Assembly (NCBI GenBank): GCA_038253885.1
Contig: JBBSGP010000036.1
Coordinates: 1 to 30,421 of the forward strand
Reading direction: 5' to 3'
DNA: 30,421 nucleotides
Source of the DNA: JALZAQ01 sp038253885
Lineage (GTDB): Bacteria > Gemmatimonadota > Gemmatimonadetes > Gemmatimonadales > Gemmatimonadaceae
Shown here: in pieces, positions 21,010 through 28,238 of the stretch
Numbering within the stretch: position 1 is the first letter of the stretch
Layout of the letters: every line of letters starts with the position of its first letter
Program-made: the position numbers and the translations under genes
Notes under the pieces: generated by a model
What the model was told of the DNA's origin: nothing
Seen by the model: the letters and a program-made list of their open reading frames with translations, nothing else
Databases searched by the model: none

Positions 21010-21112
21010 GGAAAAGAAAAACGGCGCCCGATCCCGGTGATGGGATCGAACGCCGTGCGCTACGGCCACTCTGAATTGTCTGGCGGGTCTCTCTCCCGCA
21101 CGAACTGAATAG
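21010..21112 (-). repeat. Structured two-copy element, copy B (before head genes)
   Basis: This element has the same architecture as copy A at 4481-4585. On the minus strand it reads CTATTCAG, a variable hairpin (GCGGG/CCCGC at 21083-21099), ACAATTCAG (21072-21080), GCCGTAGCGCACGGCG (21051-21066) and a terminator hairpin. It fills most of the gap between the large terminase gene and the gpW-like gene. The identical 16-base block and the identical ACAATTCAG block sit in the same order in both copies. Confidence 0.65.
21016..21056 (-). terminator. Rho-independent terminator between terminase and head genes
   Basis: On the minus strand ACGGCG (21051-21056) pairs with CGCCGT (21021-21026), and inside CGATCCC pairs with GGGATCG around a short loop. 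The T tract TTTTTCTTTTCC follows. Its location inside a late operon implies either partial termination or antitermination. Confidence 0.75.
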
Positions 21113-21145
21113 CTACCCGCTCACGCCGGAGCGCGCAAGCAAGAA

Positions 21146-23086
21146 TTACCCTTTCCAGCCGCCCACCCATCCACCACCACGACGCCGGGGCGGCGGTTTC
21201 GGTGGCGGAGCTGCATCCTTGGTCCGCGCAGAAAACTGCGCGGCCCGCGTGGCGATCAGCGCCGGAGTCAGCGCCCGGCGGAGCATGAGGAGCTGCAGGG
21301 CCGCCATAGCATAGACGGTCATGTCCAGCGATTCGTTACGGCGGCCTTCCACGGCCCGCCAGACTCTCATGGGCCGAGCGGCCTTGTAGACCGTGACCAA
21401 GCGCTCCGCTGTGAGCTGGTCATAGAACACGGGATCAACGCCGACGGGGAAATGCACGTATCCCGGCGGCGCGCTCAAGTCCTCTCGGAGCCCGAGCCGG
21501 AGCCGGGCAGCGAGCAGGTCCTTCGCCGCGTCCACACCAACCACGTGGGTGGGGCGCTTCTGATTCCGGCTCCGGCGGTACTTTTCCGCGCCCGGTGCCT
21601 CGATCAGCTTCCGCGGCCGGCCATCGCGGCCGACGACCGCGACGATATGCCGGTTCGATCGCTGATCGCAGAATCGGTGCACGCGCTCGGTCTGGTAGCC
21701 CGCGTCGACGCAGGCGGCTGAGATGGCGATCGGCGCCCCGCTCGCGTGGCGCCACGGCTCGAGCAGCCGCCCGTCCAGGTCTGCCCAGACCTGGTCGAGA
21801 CCCGGATCGCCCTCCAACTGCACCCACTGGACCAGCCAGCTGGTCTCTCCTTCTCCCCAGCCGTAGACCAGGAGCTCCAGGCGGTCGCCCTGGACGTCGA
21901 CGCCGGCGGTGAGCACCCCAACGCCATGCGGGACCTCGACATCCTCGCCGTAGCTCTCCGCACGGCGTGAGAGAAAGTGCGCGTCGATCGACTCGCCCGC
22001 GCTGCGATACGGCAGCCCGAGCCACAAGTTGACAAAGGCTTGCATCAAGGCCGGCGAGCGGACCGCCTTGGTGAACGCGACCGCGATGTCATCCCACGAA
22101 CAGAGCGGCGAGTAGAGTGTGTTGATGTGGAAGCCGACGGTGGCGCGCTCCGGATGCGCCGGCTCCCACCCGCCCGCGAGCAGCATTCCCATCTTGTGCC
22201 TTTCCTCAATCAGGACTCCGCAGCCTTCGCAGATGTACTGCGCCGTCCCTGGGATGACCTCGCCCGCGTCGTCCTTCTCCCAGACCAGCCGATACGATCC
22301 GCTCTCGTCTTGGCCGCTCTCCCCGTCGCGCCAGCGGAGGATCTGCTTGTGCTGGCAGTGCGGGCACGGCACGAGGTAGCGATGCTGAGTCGATCGCTCC
22401 CACTCGCCCCAGATGCGCGAGAAGCCGTCCAGCGTCGGCGTCGAGACCATGTACATCTTGCGGTTCCAAAAGGTGCGGAGCCGCGCCCGGAGCTGCTCGA
22501 GCGGGTCGCCCTGGTCGCCGATCTCGCCTTCCCACTCGTCGATCTCCTCCGCGATCGCAACGCGCGCCGACGTCGAGCGGAGGTCGCTGGTCGACTTGGC
22601 CGTCAACATCTGGAGGAAGCCGCCGGGAAATTCTTTCTCCGCGATCGTGTCATGCTCGGCGCGCCGGCCGCTCCGCGGAAAGTACACGGCCAGACATGGC
22701 GTGTCCTCGAGCAATGGCTTCAACCTCTTTTTGCTCCACGACTTCATCATCTTCTCGGTCTGCCAGACCGAGAGAATGGCGCACGGCGCTTGGTCAATGA
22801 GATAGCCTAAGTAATTCTCGCCGCAGCTCGAACCGCCCACCTGCGCCGATTTCACGAAGATCACGTCCCGGACTGTCTCGTCGCCGAGCGTGTCCATCAC
22901 CTGCCTGAGATACGGGACGCGATCTGTCCTCCAGTGGCCGGGCTCGGCGGATGTCGACGGCAGCATGCGATTGGCGTCCGCCCACGCGCTCACCGTCATA
23001 GACGGCAGCGGCATAAAGACTTCTTCGGCGACCTCGGCCGCGATGCGCCGGAGCGCGCGGATGGAGTCGAGCGCGACGGCGGTCAC
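21146..23086 (-). CDS. Terminase large subunit, lambda gpA family
   Basis: The 646-residue protein carries the Walker A-like KSAQVGGSS at 79-87, Walker B with catalytic acids in RVAIAEEIDEW (about 175-185), and two CxxC pairs (CPHC at 241-244 and CEGC at 286-289) that fit a zinc ribbon inside the ATPase part. The C-terminal nuclease has acidic residues in TAGVDVQGDRLE (about 393-404) and AACVDAGYQTERV further on. It cuts concatemeric DNA and drives packaging into the head. ATG overlaps the small subunit stop (ATGA). The Gly/Pro/Arg-rich last 25 residues may contact the portal. gpA-family terminases usually act at cos sites. Confidence 0.92.
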   Translation of the reverse strand: MTAVALDSIRALRRIAAEVAEEVFMPLPSMTVSAWADANRMLPSTSAEPGHWRTDRVPYLRQVMDTLGDETVRDVIFVKSAQVGGSSCGENYLGYLIDQAPCAILSVWQTEKMMKSWSKKRLKPLLEDTPCLAVYFPRSGRRAEHDTIAEKEFPGGFLQMLTAKSTSDLRSTSARVAIAEEIDEWEGEIGDQGDPLEQLRARLRTFWNRKMYMVSTPTLDGFSRIWGEWERSTQHRYLVPCPHCQHKQILRWRDGESGQDESGSYRLVWEKDDAGEVIPGTAQYICEGCGVLIEERHKMGMLLAGGWEPAHPERATVGFHINTLYSPLCSWDDIAVAFTKAVRSPALMQAFVNLWLGLPYRSAGESIDAHFLSRRAESYGEDVEVPHGVGVLTAGVDVQGDRLELLVYGWGEGETSWLVQWVQLEGDPGLDQVWADLDGRLLEPWRHASGAPIAISAACVDAGYQTERVHRFCDQRSNRHIVAVVGRDGRPRKLIEAPGAEKYRRSRNQKRPTHVVGVDAAKDLLAARLRLGLREDLSAPPGYVHFPVGVDPVFYDQLTAERLVTVYKAARPMRVWRAVEGRRNESLDMTVYAMAALQLLMLRRALTPALIATRAAQFSARTKDAAPPPKPPPRRRGGGWVGGWKG

Positions 23087-23616
23087 GCGACGACTTTCTC
23101 GTCCTCGAGGTCGTCCTCGTCCTCATCCTCCGGCGCGCCGATCACCTGTAGCTCGGCCAGCACCTGGTTAACCATCTCACGCAGGAGCGCGACCGACGCC
23201 GCTGTCTCCGTCAGGTGCAGGAAGCGATTGCCGTACTCGCCCGGCACGGATACCCATCGTGCCCGAGCGCGGCCATAGCCGGCGCGCAGCTCCTTCCGGA
23301 ACGACTCGATCGGGACGACTTCGCCACGCAGTTTGGCGACCCGCAGCTCCGCGATGTCCGCGTCCGCGACCGCCTTGCGGAGCTCCGCCTCTCCGAGCGC
23401 AAGCGGTCCGACTGGGGTGCGATCAGCAGCTCGGGCCAGCGCTTCTTCCTGCTTGAACTGGAGGTACCACTCGAAGCATCGATCGCTCGGGAACGTCACC
23501 GCGCGACCCTCGACCCGGCGCGGGAACTCGTGGTCCCGGACCAGCATCGAGATCCGGCGCTCCGTCAGGTTGAGCCGAGCGGCGATTTCCGCCCTCGTGA
23601 CATAGCGGTCAGGCAT
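23083..23616 (-). CDS. Terminase small subunit, Nu1-like
   Basis: A 177-residue protein starts with a winged helix-turn-helix (RYVTRAEIAARLNLTERRIS ... DHEFPRRVEGRAVTFPSDRC), as in lambda Nu1, which recognises the packaging site. Residues about 78-110 are a coiled-coil linker (GEAELRKAVADADIAELRVA), and the acidic tail (EDEDEDDLEDEKVV) may bind the large subunit. It overlaps the large subunit gene by four bases. The hairpin-rich gap upstream could contain its binding site. Confidence 0.88.
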   Translation of the reverse strand: MPDRYVTRAEIAARLNLTERRISMLVRDHEFPRRVEGRAVTFPSDRCFEWYLQFKQEEALARAADRTPVGPLALGEAELRKAVADADIAELRVAKLRGEVVPIESFRKELRAGYGRARARWVSVPGEYGNRFLHLTETAASVALLREMVNQVLAELQVIGAPEDEDEDDLEDEKVVA

Positions 23617-23674
23617 GGAATGGAAACGAGGTCACGAAAACAAGTGGCGTATAGACATTATCTGCGCGCTGGCG

Positions 23675-23759
23675 CAGCCCGAAGGAAAAGGGCTGGGGAG
23701 GACCCAGCCGATGTGGCACTCCCGCGGACCCTGCCAGGCACGGGCTGGTGAGTGCCTGG
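23675..23759 (-). promoter_or_regulatory. Hairpin cluster upstream of terminase: cos or attenuator candidate
   Basis: Three inverted repeats fill this gap. CCAGGCAC (23734-23741) and GTGCCTGG (23752-23759) form a perfect 8-pair stem directly after the minor tail gene stop. GGCTGGG (23691-23697) pairs with CCCAGCC (23703-23709), followed on the transcript by CTTTTCC, a weak terminator. CAGCCC (23675-23680) pairs with GGGCTG (23690-23695), which overlaps and would compete with the second stem. The rest of the gap (23617-23674) shows no other clear feature. Confidence 0.45.
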
Positions 23760-24431
23760 TCATCGTGCGGTGCTCATGGCGTAGCGGAAGAACTCCACGA
23801 AGTTGATGGCGAAGCGGTCCTGCACCGTCTTGGTGACTGTCTGCACGAAGTGGAGGCGGGGGTCGACCTTCACCTTCGTGGCCAGACTATAGAGCAGCTG
23901 TAGCCTGGCGTTCTTGCCCTTGCCGACGCGCTGGAAGATCCCGCCCGAGCCGTCGGCGCGCTGGATAATGATGGTGCGCTTCGCACCGCGATACACTGTG
24001 GCGGCCGAGCCCGAACCCCAGAGCGTGAACCCGAACGCTTTGGGTCTCATCGTCTTGCTGATGCTGCCGGAGGCAAGGCGCTTGAGATCCTCGCTGGGGA
24101 TTGGCATCGCTTGGTGGCCCTCATGAGGCGTCTGCGTTCCCCCCTCCTCGAATTTGTTCAGGAACGCCCGCGTGTGGTCGATCTTGATGGTGACGATCGG
24201 GACGCTCTTGGTAGCTCGCTCGTTGTTGTCGATCTTCACGCCGAGCAACACCCACTCGCGACGAATCGTGAACGCGTGCCGCATGTGCTCGCGCTCGGCG
24301 ATCTGCGCCTCCTCGGCTGTGCGGTTCAGCGCCAGCGCCATGGCGAAGGGGAGTTGATCTTCCCGGAACGCGGTGAGCTGCGCGATCGCGCCCTGAACAT
24401 CGGCCTGGATGGAGAACGTCGGTGTCGCCAT
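23760..24431 (-). CDS. Minor tail protein, gpZ-like, placed before terminase
   Basis: The 223-residue product begins with FSIQADVQGAIAQLTAF and NRTAEEAQIAEREHMRHAFT, then REWVLLGVKIDNNERATKS, VPIVTIKIDHTRAFLNKFEE and a C-terminal FVQTVTKTVQDRFAINFVEFF. This succession resembles prophage minor tail protein Z and related neck/tail-completion proteins. In lambda Z is downstream, among the tail genes; here it precedes the terminase, apart from the other tail genes. The ATG is at 24429-24431, four bases after the upstream stop. The family call is moderate. Confidence 0.55.
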   Translation of the reverse strand: MATPTFSIQADVQGAIAQLTAFREDQLPFAMALALNRTAEEAQIAEREHMRHAFTIRREWVLLGVKIDNNERATKSVPIVTIKIDHTRAFLNKFEEGGTQTPHEGHQAMPIPSEDLKRLASGSISKTMRPKAFGFTLWGSGSAATVYRGAKRTIIIQRADGSGGIFQRVGKGKNARLQLLYSLATKVKVDPRLHFVQTVTKTVQDRFAINFVEFFRYAMSTAR

Positions 24432-24435
24432 TGTG

Positions 24436-24801
24436 TCAGGCCGCTCCCTGCTGGTAGGTGGGCTCGCGCCAGAGATAAGCGACGATCTGATCCTCGTTCA
24501 TTTGCTCGCGCTGCATCTCAGCCAGTTCCTCGAGCGAGACTTCGACGAAGAGGTAGCGTTGGCCGGACTGCGTCCACATCCAGAGCCACGCGCCGCAAGT
24601 CCGGGCTTGACCGTTCACGCGGATCTGTTTCTCGCACCGAACCACGAGGTGGCTGTCCGGCTTCCAGGAGAGCGCAACGCGCGGCATGCGGTGCACGCGG
24701 CCGTTGATGCGGTGCTTGCAGACGGGTGGGGAATCGAGGCCAACTTGCGCCCAGACATAGCGGTGGTGCGGCAGGCCGTGGGGACTCGGCGCGACCATCA
24801 C
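24436..24801 (-). CDS. Hypothetical protein with Cys pair
   Basis: This 121-residue protein opens MMVAPSPHGLPHHRYVWAQV. In the middle it has SHLVVRCEKQIRVNGQARTC, a possible C-x13-C metal-binding hairpin resembling small Com-like zinc fingers of phages, with an additional Cys-Lys-His-Arg earlier. The end (VSLEELAEMQREQMNEDQIV) is helical. The start may be GTG 24801 or the next codon, ATG 24798; GAGGATG lies just upstream. It is encoded directly before the gpZ-like gene. Function unknown. Confidence 0.6.
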   Translation of the reverse strand: MMVAPSPHGLPHHRYVWAQVGLDSPPVCKHRINGRVHRMPRVALSWKPDSHLVVRCEKQIRVNGQARTCGAWLWMWTQSGQRYLFVEVSLEELAEMQREQMNEDQIVAYLWREPTYQQGAA

Positions 24802-24903
24802 ATCCTCGAGGCAGGGGTGCCGACCGTCCTGGTCGGCTGGAGACTTACAGGTCCTTTGTCGTAAGACGACTCGCGCGCGTAAAACGAACCAGCCGAGGCG
24901 CTC

Positions 24904-24924
24904 CAGCAGTGTTATACACCGCTG
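24904..24924. promoter_or_regulatory. Near-perfect 21-base palindrome, operator candidate
   Basis: CAGCAGTGT TAT ACACCGCTG is an inverted repeat with one mismatch and a 3-base centre, in the only sizeable gap (24802-24963) of the early block. The gap also holds a 7-pair hairpin (GCCGACC/GGTCGGC, 24818-24836) and GTCGT-AAG-ACGAC at about 24857. TATAAC on the minus strand inside the palindrome could be a -10 box. No regulator is assigned. Confidence 0.4.
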
Positions 24925-24963
24925 TTGCGCCCCGGCTTCCGTTTTGGAGGTGGGAGGATCTGG

Positions 24964-25224
24964 CTACCGTCGGGAGACGTCAGCCGTGCCCGTGTCGTGG
25001 CCCGTCGAGCGACCGGGGTAGTTCTCGTTCAGCTTCTTCCACGTCGGCGAGCGCTGCTCGAGCTTCGTGATCTCCGTCTGAAAGTTCGGGGAGTTCCCTC
25101 GCGCGAACGCTGCGAACGCGAGCACCGCGTCGATCCGTTTCGCCTGCAGGAGTTCCGGCTTGAGGAGATCATCGACACAGTCGCCGACGGTTTCATAACT
25201 TCCGATCTGTTTGTCGCCTTGCAT
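24964..25224 (-). CDS. Small hypothetical early protein
   Basis: An 86-residue protein starts at ATG 25222-25224, preceded by a strong AGGAGGGG. It is mostly helical (SYETVGDCVDDLLKPELLQA; KRIDAVLAFAAFARGNSPNF) and ends in a polar tail (GHDTGTADVSRR). A longer in-frame ORF to 25266 is less likely because the internal site is so good. No family is recognised. It is separated from the next gene by the 162-base gap that holds the palindrome. Confidence 0.65.
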   Translation of the reverse strand: MQGDKQIGSYETVGDCVDDLLKPELLQAKRIDAVLAFAAFARGNSPNFQTEITKLEQRSPTWKKLNENYPGRSTGHDTGTADVSRR

Positions 25225-25283
25225 ATCCCCTCCTGGGATAGTGGTGAAACACCTCGCCGCCCCCACTGCGCCGCGAGGTAAAA

Positions 25284-25667
25284 CTAGAACCTCAGGGGCC
25301 CATCATCCTCGGGGTCATCGTCATCCTCGTTGTCGACGTCGATGAATCTCAGATTGTCGTCATCCTCCCCAGATGGGCCGGCAGCGGCGAGTTGCTTCGG
25401 TGCCGGGATGTACGGCACAGGCTCGCGATACCGCTCGATCTGCTGGGCGTTGAGGCGCACGGCCGCCTCACTCGTCGGCGTCATCGCGTAGATCGCGCCA
25501 GCGCCGTAGAACTTGGTGTACCCGATGCTCTCCGGCGTCTCCGGCACGTCGACGCGCACGAAGGACGTGCTGCCGATCTGTTGCTCGGTCACGCGGCCGG
25601 CGATGCGCTTGTGGCCGAAGAGCTCCACGACGCACCAGCTGTCGAAACTCTCGGGCTTCTCTGGCAT
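25284..25667 (-). CDS. Conserved phage hypothetical protein with acidic tail
   Basis: The 127-residue product starts MPEKPESFDSWCVVELFGHK, with a beta-rich core (RIAGRVTEQQIGSTSFVRVD; GYTKFYGAGAIYAMTPTSEA), then IERYREPVPYIPAPKQL and a strongly acidic C-terminus (DVDNEDDDDPEDDGPLRF). Proteins opening with this WCVVELFGH-x-RIAG pattern are common in phage early regions; I recall the pattern but know no assigned function. The acidic tail could mimic DNA or bind a basic partner. Confidence 0.7.
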   Translation of the reverse strand: MPEKPESFDSWCVVELFGHKRIAGRVTEQQIGSTSFVRVDVPETPESIGYTKFYGAGAIYAMTPTSEAAVRLNAQQIERYREPVPYIPAPKQLAAAGPSGEDDDNLRFIDVDNEDDDDPEDDGPLRF

Positions 25668-25669
25668 GC

Positions 25670-25930
25670 TCAGACTGGGCCCGCCGCTGCGGGCGCGGAC
25701 GGTGACGCGGGGACCGGCGACGGTGTCGGCGGCGCAGCAATCCCAGCGATGGCGCTGATCTCGGCGCGCATCTCGGCAGCGATCGAATCCAACTTCTGTT
25801 GCTGTTCGGATCCGGCCGGCAATCCGGCGCTCAGCCTGTCGATCAGCAGTTGCACGCGCGCGGCAGCCTCCGCGAGGGCCTGCTTCTCTTGGCTTTGGAG
25901 CGCCGCAATAGTGTCGATCGTGTCGGACAT
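25670..25930 (-). CDS. Coiled-coil hypothetical protein (alternative long form to 26053)
   Basis: The 86-residue form begins at ATG 25928-25930 with AGGGAGTAACG upstream, a very good site. It is helical (TIDTIAALQSQEKQALAEAA) and ends in an Ala/Pro-rich tail. The same frame extends to an ATG at 26051-26053 that overlaps the upstream stop (ATGA), giving 127 residues; the added part (DRRRDDAIAHLAGLRHEVLL ...) is also protein-like. Both starts may be used, giving a long and a short product. Function unknown. Confidence 0.6.
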   Translation of the reverse strand: MSDTIDTIAALQSQEKQALAEAAARVQLLIDRLSAGLPAGSEQQQKLDSIAAEMRAEISAIAGIAAPPTPSPVPASPSAPAAAGPV

Positions 25931-26049
25931 CGTTACTCCCTGTGTGAGAACACTGTGGACGAGCGTCTCGACGCGCTCGATGCGGTCGAGGAGAACTTCG
26001 TGCCGGAGGCCTGCGAGGTGCGCGATGGCATCGTCCCGTCGGCGGTCGC

Positions 26050-26283
26050 TCATGTGGGCATGATGATCCGGCTGGTGGTCCGCTCCTGCTGCTGGAGCTG
26101 CTGGAGCTCGTTCACGGATTCGGCGAGGACGATCTGCGCAGCGAGCTGCTTGATGAGCGCGAAGGAGATCGGGATCTGGAACGGTTCGACGATGATCGGG
26201 TGACGAAAGGGGATCGTCACAACGCGCTGCTGCGCGTGCAGCACGATCTGATCGGCGGGTGGTGGTTGCGGTTGGTCAGTCAT
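26050..26283 (-). CDS. Small Gln-rich hypothetical protein
   Basis: The 77-residue product begins MTDQPQPPPADQIVLHAQQR, has an Ile/Pro-rich strand-like middle (TIPFRHPIIVEPFQIPISF) and a Gln-rich helix (ESVNELQQLQQQER). It is linked by ATGA overlaps to the genes on both sides, so translation is coupled. No family is recognised. Confidence 0.65.
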   Translation of the reverse strand: MTDQPQPPPADQIVLHAQQRVVTIPFRHPIIVEPFQIPISFALIKQLAAQIVLAESVNELQQLQQQERTTSRIIMPT

Positions 26284-26558
26284 GTGTGCGCCACGTCGTG
26301 GTGTCCGTCACCGTCGACGCTCGAGGACGGGGGTATCTCGTCGACTGCCGAAGCAATCTCTATCAGCGCGCTTGCCCGCGCGAAGAGATCCGGGTCGCGT
26401 TCCGCAATCCGGCGAGCGATATCACGGCCGTTCTCGATCGAGCGGAGCAAGTCCTCGCGCTCGTCGCGTAGCGCGGCGCATTGCGTGCGCAGCAGATCAC
26501 GTTCTCTCTCCGCGTCAGTGAGTTCGGCGTAGCGCCTCGGCGTGACAGTGATCCTCAT
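26280..26558 (-). CDS. Small charged coiled-coil protein
   Basis: The 92-residue product has a strongly charged helix (YAELTDAERERDLLRTQCAA; LRDEREDLLRSIENGRDIAR) predicted to form a coiled coil, followed by a Ser/Asp/His-rich tail. It overlaps both neighbours by four bases. It is one of a run of small early genes; its function is unknown. Confidence 0.65.
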   Translation of the reverse strand: MRITVTPRRYAELTDAERERDLLRTQCAALRDEREDLLRSIENGRDIARRIAERDPDLFARASALIEIASAVDEIPPSSSVDGDGHHDVAHT

Positions 26559-26746
26559 CGCATGCCGGGCATCTTTGCGAGTACGCGATGCGCCTCGAGT
26601 TCGGTTGCTATGGCGTCGTATTCCGCGAGTGCTTCTCGGATTTGTTCAATGTCGCCACCATTCTGTGCGACAGAATCCAAGACGCGAAGACGCGCCAGTT
26701 TTATCTCGCTCTCCAGCGCTCGCACGATCAGTACGTAGTTGGTCAT
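26555..26746 (-). CDS. Small helical hypothetical protein
   Basis: A 63-residue protein starts at ATG 26744-26746, a few bases after the stop of the small membrane protein, with AAGAG-type sequence upstream. The whole chain is helical (YVLIVRALESEIKLARLRVL; GGDIEQIREALAEYDAIATE). An extension to 26764 is possible but would overlap the upstream gene. Function unknown. Confidence 0.6.
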   Translation of the reverse strand: MTNYVLIVRALESEIKLARLRVLDSVAQNGGDIEQIREALAEYDAIATELEAHRVLAKMPGMR

Positions 26747-26750
26747 GTTC

Positions 26751-26861
26751 TCAGCTCTTACCACCGCGATCGATTTTCCGATTGATCCCCAAAATCACGA
26801 GGATCGCGACAACGAGTCCGACGGCGATGATGGCCGCTGTTCCCCACGAAACTTCGCTCAT
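26751..26861 (-). CDS. 36-residue single-pass membrane peptide
   Basis: ATG 26859-26861 is preceded by GGAGAAAG. The product is MSEVSWGTAAIIAVGLVVAI followed by LVILGINRKIDRGGKS: one membrane helix at about residues 7-25 and a basic end, likely cytoplasmic. It overlaps the upstream stop (ATGA). Tiny membrane proteins in early phage operons can affect host membrane functions, but nothing here shows which. Confidence 0.55.
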   Translation of the reverse strand: MSEVSWGTAAIIAVGLVVAILVILGINRKIDRGGKS

Positions 26862-27022
26862 GCTGCTTTCTCCGGTGGGCACTTCTTGTGGACACAGCGT
26901 GACGCAGTGCCGCGCGGAATGATCTCCGCGAAGGCAGCGTCTTCGATCGCGCGCCCGCACTTCGCGCACTTGGGGTAGAGCTCCAACACCTGGCGGATGG
27001 TGGGCTGCAGCTGCGGCATCAT
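26858..27022 (-). CDS. Small zinc-ribbon protein
   Basis: A 54-residue protein (or 53, from the second of two adjacent ATGs at 27020-27022 and 27017-27019) has a clear zinc-ribbon pattern: CAKCGRAI and CVHKKC, with a helical N-terminus (TIRQVLELYPK). It could bind nucleic acid or protein. Its ribosome binding site is weak, and it may be translated by coupling to a 16-residue ORF upstream. Confidence 0.6.
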   Translation of the reverse strand: MMPQLQPTIRQVLELYPKCAKCGRAIEDAAFAEIIPRGTASRCVHKKCPPEKAA

Positions 27023-27069
27023 AGGCGAGGCTTTTGGTTCATGAGGCCAATAATCAGCAGGTAGGTCAC
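27019..27069 (-). CDS. Possible 16-residue coupled leader peptide
   Basis: GTG 27067-27069 overlaps the stop of the replication gene, and the frame (MTYLLIIGLMNQKPRL) ends in a TGA that overlaps the ATG of the zinc-ribbon gene. Perfect coupling at both ends makes translation plausible and would explain the weak downstream ribosome binding site, but the ORF is very short. Confidence 0.3.
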   Translation of the reverse strand: MTYLLIIGLMNQKPRL

Positions 27070-28238
27070 GGGTTTGCTCCGAGTGGGGGGTGGCTATCGG
27101 GGTACTGCGCGGTCTCAGCGGTGGTAGTCGGCGGACGTGCCAAAGCCGCGTTGTATGCGGAGAGGAACTCGCGCCGGCGGAACGGCTCGTCTCGGGTTTC
27201 CATGCTCTGCAGCCCCTTGAATCCGCCAACGGCGCGGAGCGCGATTCGCGTCGGCGCCGAGAGGCTCGGTACGACGTCGGGCGGCATGTGCTGGACCGGG
27301 AACTTCGCGCTCACTCGGTTGACGTGGTGCCAGGCCTCGAGGGCTTCGCCGAGGTCCACCACGACCGGGGCTCGGGCCGCGAGAGCAGCCGCAGATCCGA
27401 CGCGACGTGCACGGGATCGGTCGACGAAGGAGCGGACGTGCAATGGGCTGAAGTCTGGAGCGCCGCTCGTCATGTAATCGGTGAGCGCGGTCGCGATTTC
27501 TTCTGGGGTCGCTGCCTGCCCACCAGCGAGGCCGAGCCCATCCAGCCAGCTCCCGATCTGGCTCAGCCAGCCCGTTTCCGATCGTCCGCCTTCTGGGATG
27601 GCGTCGAGGAACCGCTCGACCGGGGCCCTCTGTCGCGCATGTGGAAAACGCTCTAGTAGACGCGTGCGGGCGGGTGGTGGAGGATCAGTTGCAGATGCAA
27701 AGGCAACTGCCAATGCAGATGGATCCGATTCGGAGAGCACCTGATCCGATTCGGATCCGTCTACGATCCGGGTTGGATCGTTGGGGGGTGGCTCATTACT
27801 GTGCAGTTTCTCGCCTTCTGTAGGGCCGTATCTACGCCACCGCACGTCGTTTGCGTGTCGCGCAGCCTCGGATCGCTTCGCGTGATATTCCTGGTTCAGT
27901 TCTGCATCGCGGACCATCCGTCGGCTGTAGACCACACCCGCAGCTGTTCTGGAATAGACTCCGTTTCGTTCCAGTTCTGCGAGCCATTTCTTGACGCGAG
28001 CGCTTGGGACGCCGACCATCCGCGCCAATTGCTCCGGTCGGAGAGGCCCGGATTCGGCGGTGCTGAGATGGCCGTATGGATCCCCGTCATGCATTAAGTC
28101 GAGGATCTCGCGCCACAGAGCTCGCGCCCCGAACGAGCATGACTGCACCGCGAAATCGCGTTTCCAGTCGCCCGGATACCAGTGATAGGCAGGCCTTTTT
28201 GTAGCCGGCGGCTGCTCCTTGTCGGGACGTCGCTTCAC
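27066..28238 (-). CDS. Phage replication protein, DUF1376-like winged helix
   Basis: The 390-residue protein starts at GTG 28236-28238 in a GTGA overlap. Residues about 17-115 (PAYHWYPGDWKRDFAVQSCS; ALWREILDLMHDGDPYGHLS; LARMVGVPSARVKKWLAELE; GVYSRTAAGVVYSRRMVRD) match the DUF1376-type domain of phage replication initiators or replisome organisers. After it is a Lys/Arg/Glu-rich helix (EYHAKRSEAARHANDVRWRR), then a disordered acidic/Pro linker, and a C-terminal helical domain at about 195-350. It is probably the origin-binding protein that recruits host helicase. No separate helicase loader is visible. Confidence 0.75.
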   Translation of the reverse strand: MKRRPDKEQPPATKRPAYHWYPGDWKRDFAVQSCSFGARALWREILDLMHDGDPYGHLSTAESGPLRPEQLARMVGVPSARVKKWLAELERNGVYSRTAAGVVYSRRMVRDAELNQEYHAKRSEAARHANDVRWRRYGPTEGEKLHSNEPPPNDPTRIVDGSESDQVLSESDPSALAVAFASATDPPPPARTRLLERFPHARQRAPVERFLDAIPEGGRSETGWLSQIGSWLDGLGLAGGQAATPEEIATALTDYMTSGAPDFSPLHVRSFVDRSRARRVGSAAALAARAPVVVDLGEALEAWHHVNRVSAKFPVQHMPPDVVPSLSAPTRIALRAVGGFKGLQSMETRDEPFRRREFLSAYNAALARPPTTTAETAQYPDSHPPLGANP

